Source of the DNA: Owenia fusiformis
Taxonomy: Eukaryota > Annelida > Polychaeta > Sabellida > Oweniidae
DNA length: 64,000 nucleotides
Direction: 5' to 3'
Assembly: GCA_903813345.2 (NCBI GenBank)
Contig: CAIIXF020000001.1
Coordinates: forward strand, 14,091,915 to 14,155,914
Shown: positions 1-13,500 of the stretch, piece by piece
How positions within the stretch are numbered: position 1 is the first letter of the stretch
How the letters are laid out: every line of letters starts with the position of its first letter
The notes under the pieces: generated by a model
Databases searched by the model: none
What the model was told of the DNA's origin: nothing
What the model saw: the letters and a program-made list of their open reading frames with translations, nothing else
Program-made: the position numbers and the translations under genes

Positions 1-2813
1 AATCATAAACCACATTAATTCTGATTCTGGACTATGCCTGTTACACTGTAGTTGATAACGTTTTTAGCCAGGCAATTGCAAGAATAGAAGAAATCTCCTC
101 AGGAAGCAGCCAAATCTAACAATGATTCTTTGCTCAGAATACGTTTCCGAATAATCTTTTTCCTCGCCTCTAGGTTTCCTCTCAATTTCCTGTGAATGTC
201 CACCACACTTCGAAAAAATGCCCAAAGCATATAAGATATAAAATAGAATTCTAACGGGGGCATAGCTAGCTATAAGATAGACAACCGCCTCGCCAAGATT
301 TTATTGAAAAACTTTTTGATAATTGTGAAAACAATTGTACCATAGTGATATAATATCCTCTTTGGTTTACGTTTTGCCTCGCCTAATCAAGTTTGCCTCA
401 CCTGTTTTGAGTTTTGACTATGTCCATTAAGACTATACAATATGCGTTAAATATGCATTAATAATGTGTTTTACCAGTGTTGTGAGATTTTCTGAGCATG
501 AGGTTCCGTTCATCGAGCGCTTTCTAACAACAGAAAAAACTTCTAAGTAAGGCACAAAAGCTAAATCTGTCCGGGATGCTAGCGACTCCACGGTTACACT
601 TTACAGATGTAACATGAAAAAGTACAACCAGATCAATGCCCTATAAATCTAACAAATGATAAAACACCGGACTGTGCAATAACGAAATGAACTACCGAAC
701 TGACTATTGAGTATATTCATTATTATTAGCAAGTAGACTACAAGCACATCATTAGCTATTTATGAGACTTTTCAACAGGAAATGTTATTTGGCGTAAAGT
801 TTTATTCTGCGATTATTTCCCGCAAAATAAAGGTCGTTGTTTCATTAATTCATAAAGAATGAAATTGCCACACGGTTTATCAACTGACATAGGAGGGTGT
901 TCATTTTTATAGCTACCTGCTTTCATACCTGTAATTAACCAGAGCTATACAATTAACCAAATGGCAAATAAATTACGTCAGAACAGACGCTGTTGAATAG
1001 AAAACGATTTCTTTAGATTGACTATTCCCAATTTGACGATTAAATATTGAACGTTTTATTCATATAACACCCCCGCTTAAAGAGCAAGTCTACATTTTAA
1101 CCATCGGTATACGATAATCAAGTTCTAATTGACGACATGGTTGAATAGATCATTTAGACCTAGGGTTAAGAAAATACCAGCCTTTTTATGATGGGAATTG
1201 ATGTTTGATGTAAGGATTCATAATATTTTGAATTGGAAATCAAATTTATTGGAAACGTGTACCCACGGGTAGGCTACTGTAAGTCTAACTGGATATTAGC
1301 CTAGCAATAGGGAAGACTGGGGCAAAAAGGGACAAGAGGCAAGAATGAACACTTGACTTCTCTCAAAAGTTTGTAAAAAATGAATATACAGTGCCAGTGC
1401 TTCAGTTTAAGTATATACTGACTGAATGAATATGTCATACCACCTAAAGAACTGGTGCCCCGTCCTGCTCAGTGATGTCCTTATATACTACCCTGGTTAC
1501 CCCAATCGCATTTGCTACAAGAGAATTTAGTCCTGAAAAGCGTTATCACCTTTTCTTCATATTTATCAAAACTATTTTTTAAATATATAACATGGCCTTC
1601 TGTACGTTTTAAAACCGAGAGTGTACTCATTTTTGTTGGGCAGCCTTTATTGTAAAAAGGTAAAAAGTGTTCCGTTCTACAATGGTCTCCCCTACGTTTT
1701 CACGATGAACAAATTACAAAAACAGGTTATTAAACTGGTTTCTAATGATTCACATACCCAATTGTTCTTGATAAGTAATCGATGATATTGATAAGTAACC
1801 TGAATAATAAACATAGACTTGCTTACATATTGAGAGGGTTGATCAGAACATTATTGGAGAATGATCAAATGATAAAACGTTTGGAAACTTGATTGGATCG
1901 TGTCGCATATTCTTAGAAGTACTCTTCTAATACATCAATAAAATTAAACATCGATGTTGCATGACGTATATGTCGTATGTCGAACTTCAATGAAATTGGT
2001 ATGAATAGCAACAGCAACTGCTTTTTATCAAGTGTTTAGTTTTGTTTAAAACAATTTGTAATATTCTCTTTGTTAATTTCAAAGTTTGCTGAAACAAAGT
2101 GCCATGAGTTTTATTAAAATCATTTGAGCGGGGTATGTTTCCCCAAAATGTTCAAAGAGGTTCACGTTCAATGAATTGCCCGTAAGTGAGAAGATATCAA
2201 TAGAACAGCATATTTCTGTCCTATTTTGCCCGGCTACTCCTACACTATTCGCCACAAGAATACTTAATCTTAGAAAAGCGATCAGTCTCCGAGCCTTTCG
2301 TCCAGTGCCATCCGTACCTCCTGTGAAGGTACGCAACGAACGAAATGAATTTTGAGAATGAAAAGCGATATCATATCACAAGTTTAAATGCCGAGTGCGT
2401 ACTGCGTTGTGCGCATACCCATTAAATTGTGGGACAGCCTGTTTTGTAAAACAATGGAAAAGTGTTCCGTTTTGCCACAGTCTCCCCTAACTATGAACAA
2501 TATAGACTTAGTACATACAGACTACAGAGTACAGAAGAAAATATACCTGTACATGGTTAAATCATTTTCAAATAATAAAAACCTTGTCTCATTTGGACGA
2601 ACATTAAGGTGCTATGGAAGTTAACAGGAAATGACAAAACAAAAAATGTCAAAACCATGCTGGATTTTGAAATGTTTTTGATCCAAGATAACAGAGTTCT
2701 GTTTGGACCTCCAGTCAGTTTTACTAGTTCCACATATCATTTACATGACTGGGAACACTATGGAAATGGTCAGAATGACCACAAACATGATGAAATAACC
2801 TTTTCAGCCCTTT
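1..2813. other. Intergenic DNA, no gene seen
   Basis: AT-rich sequence with only short scattered ORFs that have no recognisable domain or splice context. Around 240-430 there are degraded repeat fragments with GCCTCGCC/GCCTCACC motifs. They resemble, in reverse orientation, the GTGAGGCAAA motifs near 4860-4890, so an old dispersed element is probably present at both places. Confidence 0.5.
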
Positions 2814-3033
2814 GAAAATGTGACTGAAAAATAGCTAAGAGTAGGTGCTCAGGAAAGGTCACTGAACAGAATCTTTTGACATTTTCAGAAAATGTGCCCA
2901 ATATATTGCTCTAAATGATACAATTTAAAAAAATTTCATATCATTCTTAGAAAATGAAAAAAATGAAAAAAACGATTCTGTTCATTGACCTTTCCTGAGC
3001 ACCTACTCTTAGCTATTTTTCAGTCACATTTTC
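2814..3033. mobile_element. Fold-back (long inverted repeat) element
   Basis: Two 60-base arms, 2814-2873 and 2974-3033, are reverse complements with one mismatch (59/60) around a 100-base AT-rich loop. Such near-perfect arms suggest a young fold-back MITE. I could not see a convincing target-site duplication at the edges. No coding capacity. Confidence 0.85.
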
Positions 3034-4740
3034 ACGCAAAAATATAAGAATGGCTATAGGCGTACTTAGCGATATACGAGTTGTCGTGAGATCATCCATG
3101 AACCTCAATATTACAGTCAACCATGAGAGGCAGGTCCGAGTTTTCTTCTCCATTAAGCACGTTTAAAGGTTTGAGAGTTGGTGTGGTACAAATTAAATAA
3201 AATGGCGTCGACTAAGTTAACACGGCTATTGAAGAGTCCCGTGACAGTATTATTTGTAAATACTTCATACCACGAGGAGAATTTTATTCCAAGACCAATC
3301 AATTTCGAATAAGTTATTCAACGTGGATGTAGATCTAAAGCAAAAAGCAACCCCAGGGAGAGGGCATAGAATAACGATATCTGCCCCTATTGAATCAAAA
3401 CGTAAGTTTATGCAAAAATATTGATAGCACACAGACGTGCGAGCTTTTATAAAGAATATATTTCAGTTAAAAGTAATTGCCCTGAGCCCACTGGTGTGGA
3501 AAGTATGGTAAATCATAATTTCTGGTTATACACGCAGAAAAACTCTAAAAACGGAGGATCTCAAAGATCACATAGAAAAAGTGAAGGTCTACATTCACAC
3601 CTGTCAACCAACTACTGAAAAACGGCCGTAAAACTGCTAAACTATATTTTTACTGAAATTTACCGTATTTGGGGGTGGGGATTTGACAAGTCTGTGACCT
3701 TGATTTTTATTTTATCTATTTATTTAGATCGCTTACACTCTTACAAAAAGGTGTATCAATATAAACAGTCGAGTCAGGAGCCATGTTATTACTCATTACT
3801 TTATTACTTACTTTCCAAGAAATAATCACACGTACAATGTTGGGGAGGGGGTAGGTCCTCGCCGTCTATTCAATGAAATTATAACGTTAACGTTTTGTCA
3901 AAAATACCGTTTTTTAAAAAAGCTGGAAAACTATCGTTTTCTTCAATTATACCGTAAAAACTACCATATTTTGAAAAATCAACAGCAAAAACCTTTTTTT
4001 CGATTCACTTCAAAACTCTAACAGTAGAAAAAGGTAATGTTTTTAATCTACAGCAAATACTACCTGTATTTATTCTTAAGCTACTAATTGAAAGTGAATT
4101 TTCAGCGACTAAAGTGGCAGTCATTTTGAAAATAGGTGAGCTTTTGAATCAGAATTCGTAAAGGGATTTCTGCATTGAAGAGGAACCGAAATAACTAAAT
4201 ACCGACTCAGGTTTTAAAACGTGCTACGTTTACAGACAGACGGGCAGACATACGAAGGGACGAATACGGACAGACAGGGCAGATTTGCAATGCCATAGCT
4301 AAGAAGGACGCTTATATACGTCTCTCATTGCTTGATAAATGAACAACATATTATATTTAGGCAAATTAGTGTTTTCTTTGTCACGCGAGACGTGTTTTTG
4401 TATCCCCCAACTTGTGCAACTTCTCTCAACTTATTTACCGTCTTGCCAGTAGCATGCGACTGCGTATTAACACAATGTGATACATCATTAACTTCAATAG
4501 TGTCTCAAAGCTCACAGGCCATGAAGTCAAGATGTCAACTTCCAGGTCTCCATGGTTATTGAAGAATAATAATCTTAGACTTTTATATCATATGACAATA
4601 TAATGTAAATAATGAAATTAATGAAACGATATATGGATATCCAATCATTGGCAAAATAAGATGGGTGTAAACAGGACACTCCATACAAAAACCTTCATGT
4701 AAATGAAAACACATAATATTATTCCGTGTTAAGGATCGGA
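3034..4740. other. Intergenic DNA, no gene seen
   Basis: Only short ORFs with no domain or splice support. About 4220-4280 has a GACAGACGG-type short repetitive stretch common in dispersed invertebrate repeats. Nothing else could be supported. Confidence 0.45.
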
Positions 4741-4744
4741 CTGG

Positions 4745-4880
4745 CGGAAAAGGTTAGTCCAACCCAATGGGATTCGACCCCACGTACCATCGGTATCTCC
4801 GGCCAAGAGCCAGACAACTCTGTGCAGTATGCTGCCAGGGGCGTAGCCAGGCACTAGAAGTGAGTGAGGCAAATTTGAAT
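4745..4880 (-). repeat. Possible tRNA-derived SINE fragment
   Basis: On the minus strand, around 4769-4781, GGGGTCGAATCCC matches a pol III B-box. A weaker A-box-like TGGCTCTTGGCCGG lies upstream in that orientation, near 4800-4813. The flank continues into GGGGCGTAGCCAGG, a sequence often seen at repeat ends. No cloverleaf could be completed, so this is a tRNA-like relic rather than a tRNA gene. Confidence 0.3.
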
Positions 4881-4978
4881 AGGTGAGGCAAATATTGAGT
4901 GTGAGTCAATTCGACTTCATTCTTACTGTTTCTATTGAAAATATGTGTGCACTAATATTTTTCTGTAACATTCTTAAG

Positions 4979-5310
4979 TCAGATTTGAACTCCTGAGAAC
5001 TTGGAGAAGGTCATTAAAGTTCAAATCTTTTTTGACCTTGAGAATGTCATTGAAGGTCAAATCTATAGCCAGCTTTGATTAGATGATTTTGAAAGAAATT
5101 GGTCAATTTGAAGCTGAAAATACCCTATTGACCTTTTTTACCTTTGGAAGGTCATTGAGGGGCAAATGTCAAATCTAAAGTCAGATTTGAACTTCTGATA
5201 ACTTGTAGATCATTTTGATAAAAAATTGGTCAATTTGAAGCAAGTTGAAAAAGACCTTCTTGACCTTTTTAACCTTTTTGACCTTGTAAAGGTCATTGAG
5301 GGCCAAATCT
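4979..5310. repeat. Diverged 202-bp tandem duplication with AGGTCA motifs
   Basis: The phrase TCAGATTTGAACT begins at 4979 and again at 5181, an offset of 202 bases, and is followed in both copies by similar text rich in AGGTCA/TGACCT hexamers. The second copy is shorter or truncated. There is no coding potential. Confidence 0.6.
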
Positions 5311-6145
5311 TAAATATAAAGAAGATGGGAGTAAACAAGACAATTTGTTCCCATAATTCCATGTGATCGGACTTTTGATTGACACTTGGAAGTCCTAAAA
5401 TGCATCCTTGACAATCTGATCTTGCTTAGTTTAAGTTGATTCTCAATCTTACCATCAATCTCATCGATCTCTTGTGGACATTTTGTCATCAATTATATTT
5501 CATATCCCCTTGGTCCTTTAACTTACTTTTAGCAAGAACAATCAACTGAAATATTCAAAAACGGGTTCAATGGTGGTTCAATGTGTGGTAGTTTACATAT
5601 TTTTGATATTTATTCAAGCCTGAACGATTGTTGTTTTCATGATTTTCCCAACTCCTAAACATGCTAAACGCGAATCCAGACAGAATCGCCTAATTGCAAA
5701 GGACATGAAGTACAGCTTGCTTTTCAAGTATTGTTATGTCACCCGTGTAACTTTTAGACCTAGGTAAAGTATGATAGATGATCTGAAACGTAAATCTGAA
5801 ATGTTAAGTGCCCAAGTAGTGAGTTGGTACTCGTAGGAAGAGTGTCATATCCTGGTTTTATCCAGATAGAGAATAAATGAGCGCCCTTATGTCAACTGTG
5901 CCAGAGTTCTGGGGATTGCCATTGACCTTGACCTGTTTGTCTGTCTGTTTGGGCAGTCATTCCCATTCGTCAAACTCTGTCCAATCCCATCTTCCATTTA
6001 CTATTTCTGTCACATCACTCCCTTTATTAGGTGCTTTTGACATTTGGACTAAATGCTGCATGATTTTACTTATCAAAGTGAATTTAAATCAAACGATGGG
6101 ATGCATATTCCAAGATGCAAAAGTAAAGTGAATCGATACGATATC

Positions 6146-7119
6146 TACAGGGTGACACCCACATAATGTTGCATTTTTATGCAATGATTACTGACTTGTT
6201 CTTTAGCACATAATATCAAGACTCCATGGAGCAAATCCACAAGAAGTTTCAGATGACTAGCTCAACTGGATGCACTTTTATGAGCGTTATAAGATTTGCT
6301 CTAAATGTCAGGCACATCTGGATTCTATGAGTAAAGTTATTGACGACCCAAATTCCCTCACAGAAATGGCCCTGATCTTTCTGGTCATCTTCAGGTGTTT
6401 TATGGTTTGTTACACGATCCTTCAAGTACCCCCATGCTGGTGATCCACTCGATTACGCTGGTTCGTTTCGGTAACAAAGTGTCGGAACATCGAAGCTACG
6501 ATTTTTCTTTTTTCCTTATTTCACACCTTGTAGGCACAATTCTCACGGCATTTTTAACACAATCGTGTATCAGTAACATATGTTTAAGACTTAAGTTATA
6601 GAAACGGGATTTCGAAAAACAGTTAATCTGTACTTTTAACCCAAACCGTTTCTGTAACTTAAGTGAGGGATTAAATCGACGATTCTGTTGTCTTCTAAGC
6701 TATTTTCGCAAACATGTAAATTTCTAAAACATATGATAATGATAAATGTTTGTGAGAAAAAACGTCGTGGGGATTCTGCCTACAACGCGTGAAATAGGGG
6801 AAAAGGAAAAATCGTACCTTCGACGTTCTGACATTTTGTTACCGAAACAGAGTATTCGAGTGGATCACCAGTGCCTCAGAGATAAAAATCTGGGGGGTGG
6901 TGGTCGATAACTTTGCCAGTAGAATCCAGAAGTCTGCCTGCAATGAAAAGGACGGCATCTAGAAGAGTACATCTTGTAACGGTCATAAAAGTGCACCTAG
7001 TTAGACTAGTCGATCATCTCAAACATCTTATGGAGTTGCTCCATGGAGTCTAGTTTAAATCTACAGAAGTCAGGAATCGTACTGTCAAAAAAGGTATTTA
7101 ACATTAGTGTCACCCTGTA
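6146..7119. mobile_element. Mariner-like non-autonomous element with long inverted arms
   Basis: The ends are TACAGGGTGACAC and its reverse complement GTGTCACCCTGTA. A TA sits at each edge and TATC is repeated directly outside (6142-6145 and 7120-7123). The CAGGGTG terminus with a TA duplication is typical of Tc1/mariner elements. Inside, roughly 400-base arms are imperfect inverted copies: for example, the segment around 6440-6520 is mirrored around 6775-6875. No transposase ORF survives. A partial relative lies at 60475. Confidence 0.7.
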
Positions 7120-7123
7120 TATC

Positions 7124-8793
7124 ACCAATACTGTATCAACAATAAATGGCAGTTAAAACAAGACTGCATATGGAATACCATACGTAGTACACATGTCTTT
7201 AAACATGAATAAGTATAAATGGCCGAGTGATCTATTAGGGGTGACGCTTTCTATCGTTTTCTATCGTTGTTCTATGTGTTTGAAAAGAATCCTTTTCAGC
7301 TTTTTACACCTAGCATGTCCATGCATACGTCTACAGCCCGATGTGTAGTATCTATTGGGGGGAGGGGGCTCTATTGCCTCTCTGCAGCCTGGTGTAGTAT
7401 TTATTGCCTTTGTTTTTTCTCTAGTGACCTTATTCGGCTTTTAGTCATACATATTCAGATCCTTGAAGATGCAAATAGAAACATTGACAAAATCCCTGGA
7501 GGAGAATTATTTCATCTATGCAGTGATTCATCTTTGTTTTCTTTATTTGTCTAAAATGCAGATCAGGGTAGACTTGCCTAATGCACAAAATACTAACCCC
7601 CAATCTCTAGAGCCGACAAGGCGTAGCTTTGGGAACACGTTAATATGTAATTAAGCAAATCTGAATTCCGGGACTAGAGATTCGCTAAGTACTTCCATAC
7701 TAGTATGTCCCATGATTGAAAATAGTTGAAGCTATTTGACAAATGTTCCACTAATTGCCTGCATCACTGGGACACATTTATCTGGTAGAGCTTGACGGAT
7801 GTATTTCTGTAAATTCACTAAATAATTGCCATAAAAGCAGGAGGTGGTAAAAAGATAAAAACAAATTAACAAAATTCAATAATACCTGAAAGAGACAGGA
7901 GATTGAATAAAGCGGCGTCTAGCTTTTATCGAGGTTCAAACTGCCACTTTCGCAACTACTAACTGCCTAGCTACACGTGAATAAATATAGCGGGAACGAA
8001 ATTGAAAGGCATCACATGGATTGGATAATAATTCACTGAAAGGGAATAAATTTTAGGGAGTTTTTATTTTGCTGACACCCTCCAGCAGCTGTCGAAGTAT
8101 CATCTAAGGTAAACAATTAATAATCTGTCATCGCAAAGTAACGTTAAAAAAATAATTATATTAATACTTGTCAAAATATCTGAGAAGCAAGATTTAATAC
8201 TTATTAAAGTTATATCTTTAAATTATTAGTTTGTAAAAATAACACATTTCCGATACTCTTTTGAAAAATAAGCATTATAAATGTAGTGTATTAAATATAT
8301 ATTTACTTTTAATAAAATGAGTAAGTTTTCAAAAACACAAAAATACATAATGTTTTTAACAGACGTTTTTGATAAAATTGCCGTTACCGATGTTTTGGAC
8401 TTACTACACGTGAAAATAAAATAGTGGTCATTTTATAATACTTTTAGTCAGTATTTTCATACTTTCGGGAAGGCAAAAACTACGAGGAGCAGCTTAAATG
8501 ATTTGAAATAGCTTTATAGCATTTAAGGGATTAAAAAAGTAACTTGAGCAAAATTGAGTTTTTATCTTTTCATTTCCCCATTCCCAACAATGGGCCAATA
8601 GAGAAATTATTCTGTTATGTGCCAAATAGTCTCAATTAAAGACGTCAGATCGACAATTAGATCTGAATAGGAACATCCCAAATGAGCTCAGTTGAACAAA
8701 AAGCTTTCCGTAAAGTAATGTTACATCAGAATTAAATTTTTGAGCTAATGCAACAAAAAGCTTCACCAAAGTGCACCGTTATTTCATTACAAC
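7124..8793. other. Intergenic DNA, no gene seen
   Basis: AT-rich sequence with only short unsupported ORFs near 7267-7654. No conserved domain, splice structure or clear repeat boundary could be recognised. Confidence 0.45.
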
Positions 8794-8875
8794 TACCCAT
8801 TGTATTCGTTCGACTTCGCTCCTTAAAAGAGAGCTTCGTCTTCAGTAGTTTTAACAAGAATCTGCGCGCAGGATA
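8794..8875. mobile_element. Short MITE, 9-bp-TSD family (copy 1)
   Basis: An 82-base copy of the family also found at 10474, 26845 and 56254. It begins TACCCA, carries the conserved TTCGTTCGACTTCGCT and AGAGAGCTTCGTC core, and ends GCGCGCAGGATA. The termini are decayed (canonical TACCCT/AGGGTA) and the target duplication is unclear here, unlike in the other three copies. Confidence 0.75.
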
Positions 8876-9419
8876 CAATTACATCTTACTTAGGCGATGC
8901 GTTCTGAGTGATTGACTGTTTATTTATTTGTTTTAACAAAATAAATGATTGATCAAATCCTGAAGTTTCTTATTCATAGACACAAAGAAACAGTAGTATG
9001 AAATACTGAAATTACACTTTAGTAAATAAGAGTAGCGATGTCATCAGAGTTATGATGAACTAGTCAGCCGTTATATTTTTATTCATTATCCATGTGTCTT
9101 AACTGTTGATCTTAGGTTATTTCTAGGATGAAGAGGATTATCTTCAACCGCTCTTAGGTAATAGGATCAAGGTAGAGCATCTGTCAGTCTTTCTTGCACG
9201 TCTCCTTATTATACACTCGAACTAAGCACGCTAAACGACGGCTTTATTTTAGTTTTAATATTTCTGTAATATATAATTATTATATTATCTCCAATCAATG
9301 GAGGGGAAATAAATCAAATAATAATAATAAAAAAAAACAATGACAATTGTTGGCGAAGTTGATTTTCAAGTTAGATTCATTATGCATTTTGTATCATTAT
9401 CCAAGTCAAGATGGTCCTA

Positions 9420-9800
9420 TCTATCAGGACCTGCCTCAGCCGAGGTAAGTCAAGATGAATATAATCTACCAAGACAAGTCAAGATGATCATGACCTATTG
9501 ATACAAGTCAAGATGATTATGACCTGATACAATGATGCATCCAAGATAAGTTAAACAGAATAATTACGAACTATTTAAACAAGACAAAATGATTTTTACC
9601 TACCGAGAAAAGCCAAGATGATCATGACTTTTGATTCAGATAAATCAAATTGATTGTGATTCGCCGAGGCAAGTCAAGAATATATAAGTTACAGTGCCAG
9701 GAGATAAGTCAAGATGATTTTGATCTACCAATTAAAGTCAACGTGGTTATGAAATATTGAGCCTACTGAAGATGAAATAGTGAGGCAAATCGATAAGACT
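9420..9800. repeat. Degenerate short tandem repeat
   Basis: The phrase AAGTCAAGATGAT followed by ATGACCT recurs roughly every 30-45 bases with many substitutions and indels. It looks like an old decayed minisatellite. No coding potential. Confidence 0.55.
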
Positions 9801-10473
9801 GTTACACTAAGAAAGTCAAAATGAGACAGCAAAATGTCATTGAAAATTTTTCCTTAGTTTATCACATACGTGTTCGGCATGCAGATGCAAAATGAAAATA
9901 TATTTTGATAACACTAATGCATAAAACGAGTTTATAATGATGAGTCTATAATCATCTACAGACATTTTTTATCCTTTAACAAGGAATTGATGGATCCTCA
10001 AGACATGGGAAACAAGTTTAGATACAAGATGGCTACTCAATTTGGCAGAAGTGGTTGTCTAATGAAATGTGAGATTATATTTTAAGGAACTGTCCCAACT
10101 AATTATTCCTTGAATGTAGTCATTATCAAGCACTTGCTTTGACCAGGCATCACCTATTTTTGCAGTTTGTGAGTGTCGGGGTTGGCTGCTGATAGCAATT
10201 TACCACATCTTATGATTTAATCGCATCCTAATATCGAATACATGTGTTGTTGTTAAAGTTAAATGATAGTCTTCAAAATCACTTTTAACAAAAGTGACCC
10301 ATGACATTGAGTCATGGCAAATGATTAAAATTGATGACACATTATTCTCAATCAAGACACATAATTTAGAGTCATTACGGATATTTCAAAACGAGGGAAC
10401 ATATAGAGTAGAGTGATGGCATGTAGTTTCGAGCCAATACATGTGATTTAGAGTCATGGAGTATTATTAAGAG

Positions 10474-10556
10474 TACCCTTTGCATTCGTTCGACTTCGCT
10501 TCTCAAAAGAGAGCTTCGTCGTCAGTAGTTTATAACTAAACTCTGAGCGCAGGGTA
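10474..10556. mobile_element. Short MITE, 9-bp-TSD family (copy 2)
   Basis: An 83-base copy running from TACCCTTTGCATTCGTTCG to GCGCAGGGTA. It is flanked by TATTAAGAG (10465-10473) and TATTACGAG (10557-10565), an 8/9 match, indicating a 9-bp target-site duplication. Confidence 0.88.
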
Positions 10557-13500
10557 TATTACGAGTCAAGATGGCACGATTAATATCCATCCAAGTCACA
10601 GTAGGTGTATCAAACGTGTGAAGTGTCAAAATCAGTTGAACAGCTAGGATATTCAAATAAAATCAGGGAAAATATTCCCCTTTACAGTTGAGTATCGTAT
10701 TAGGTAAAAACTAATTCCATTCCATTCAGATCACTTTGTACAACTAAGTTCGATTTCTAATCATATTTGAGCATCTCTTCTCTTCACCTATAAGATCAAC
10801 TGATATTGAAAAGCCATACATAAAATTATTTAAAGGGTCTGACTTGCAATATATCAATGACAATTGTGTTTTGAATTGTTATTTATTTTCTACATAAAAA
10901 AGATTTAAATATATAGTTGTTATTGTTTACTGTTTCAAAAAAGTTCATTCTACTGAATATAGAAAATTTCTGCGCTTTAAATTTTCAATAACTTTTATAA
11001 TCCTTCTCGGAAATTAAGTGAGGATTGTAAGGAAAATATTGGCATGCTTTTTGTATATTGCTTCCAACATTTTACACGACATTCTTCATCCCTTCTTAAT
11101 CCTTTAAGTCATAGTTCGTTATTATAGAGCTAACTATGAAACAGAACTCCTCAATTCAAATCAGAATGAATTATTCGTGTACTCACATTATTTTGTCACA
11201 TTAGTCCATAGAAAAAAGAATAGTTGGCAAAAGTACGATAACTATGTTATGTTTCTTTATTCCCTCCGTTTAATCGGAGAGCAAAACAATTTATACATGT
11301 ATATCACATTACAGAACAAATATTACAGAAGATAATAACTGCATATCTTTTGGATATTATGTGAAAATTTCATGAAAGAATATTAAAAACCTTTGAAATG
11401 AGAGCATTTTCCGTGAACATATTGAACGCCTTTGAAAAAAAGAAGCGTTCTTATTGATATTTGTTCTGTTTATGAATGCCATTTTCTCCGGATTTTATTT
11501 GATCGTAATTTTGTTTTTAGAGTTATTTTGTTGAAATATACTGCACCTCATTTGAAATGTACGTGTTTTAACACTATAGCGAGACTTTAATGCCTCAATG
11601 ATTCTTAGGTATAGTTTAGAAGGAAAGAATAGTCCTCGAGAATATATTTCCTTAGCTTTCATTCTTCAAAATCCTTGATATTTTGATTTTAGTTTATGGC
11701 AAACATAAACATTACATTTATGAATTATATTTAATATCTATGTTAATAACCCTCATGAAACATGATTATTAGAAAGTGGGTATCCCAGGGGGAAAAATTG
11801 TGAATCGTTTTTACAAATTAGTATGTAGTATTTTTGATAGGTAAAAAAGGTGGTGATAAAATTCATGAAGCACACTCTATGGATGACGGGACATATTGTT
11901 ACGTAAAATTATATAATAAATCAAAACATCGGTGGCATATCTCTAGACCTGATATATTAAATTACAGCTAATCAGAACATAGAATTCCAGATATATTCAA
12001 CTAACTAATTGTTTACTTTCTAAAATAAAAATCCAGGCATATGTAATTATACCAGATTCAAACGGAGAAGGAAATTTTCGGGAACAGTCATCCAAAATTT
12101 GGATGGGTGTCAAAATGGCCTACTTGGCAGCAATTGAAATCTGTTCTGTTTTATGAAACTGTTTTGGCATGTGTGAAAATGACCTTCGGTCTTGGTTTAA
12201 GGAATAAAAAACGCATTGAGGCCAGTGCTTAAAACCTTACACCATAAATACCCAGGTATGTTCTGTAATAACATACCGGTACATGAATAATTCACATTGG
12301 CCTTTTCAAAATGTGTCCCGAAAACACGGATCCTGAGCCAGATCCAATAAACAGGCAATAGTCCTACAATACCTCTGGTGGAGGAATTTAAAGCAGTGTA
12401 ATGTATACTAGTTCTAAATGCCCCTGGGAAAAAATCTTTAATGTATAATGTATTTTTATCTTATTCTGTTGGATCTGATAAGAATATTTTAAGAGAGATG
12501 TTTTAAATTGGGGATTATGTTATAAAACAGACTTATTTTATGATCTTAGAATTTTGCGCTTTTGTGCTCTCCAACTTTTGTGTTACAAGAGTTCCGTTTC
12601 TGATCAACCATACTGAATTAAATGTTGGATCAGTCATAACGAGCAAGATTTCAAAATTTGTCTCAATTTCTGAATCTTTTTAGATGTCATCATTTCCTCC
12701 TTGCCTACTTTTTAGAAAAGATGTCGTGAATCATAATATCCTTATATATCTTATTCTGGCCAATTATTCTATTAATATATGTGTGGGATGATAAATCATA
12801 CATTGGTTGATAAGGGACAAAATATATGTTAAGTGTAATTGAATACGTTTCGGGGGTGTACCAAAGTTCCACTACAATTTGTCAACCAATCTTGATTTTT
12901 AATTTGAAAAGAAAATTGATAATAAAATGCAATTTTATAGGGAGGAGTGGGCTGATTTTAAATGTCATAAATTTATTACCTTTGGGGACGTACATCATCG
13001 ATGTATTGAACCTTGTTGTTTCTAGACACTTTTTGAAAGATAAGAAAGATAAATGTTTTTGTCAGTGCTATTCAAATACAATCTAAGGGAGAAAAATGTA
13101 CAACCAGGTCTGCTTATTGGACCATACTAACATCACGGTGAACATGTTCTTTTAATGAATACTAGCGTACAAAGTGATAAACAGATATCTAATATGTCAT
13201 ATTAAATACTGATCTTATTGGCTTTTTAGAGCAATTGATGTGTAAATCAATGTGAATTATGACAACTCTGTATGATAGTTGTACCAACTGACAGGCATTA
13301 TTTAAAGTCACTCCACCAAGTAACATTATGATAAAGTTCTTACATTAATTATTTTTGCTGACATGATTGAATGTGTCATTACAATTCATGAAATGGTAAA
13401 CGTAATGATAATAGCGATTTTATGGGTTATTAGGGCCAAATGTTGTTACCTCGTTTGTCTACTGTTCAATAAATCCAATAGCCCACTCCTTTTTATCCCA

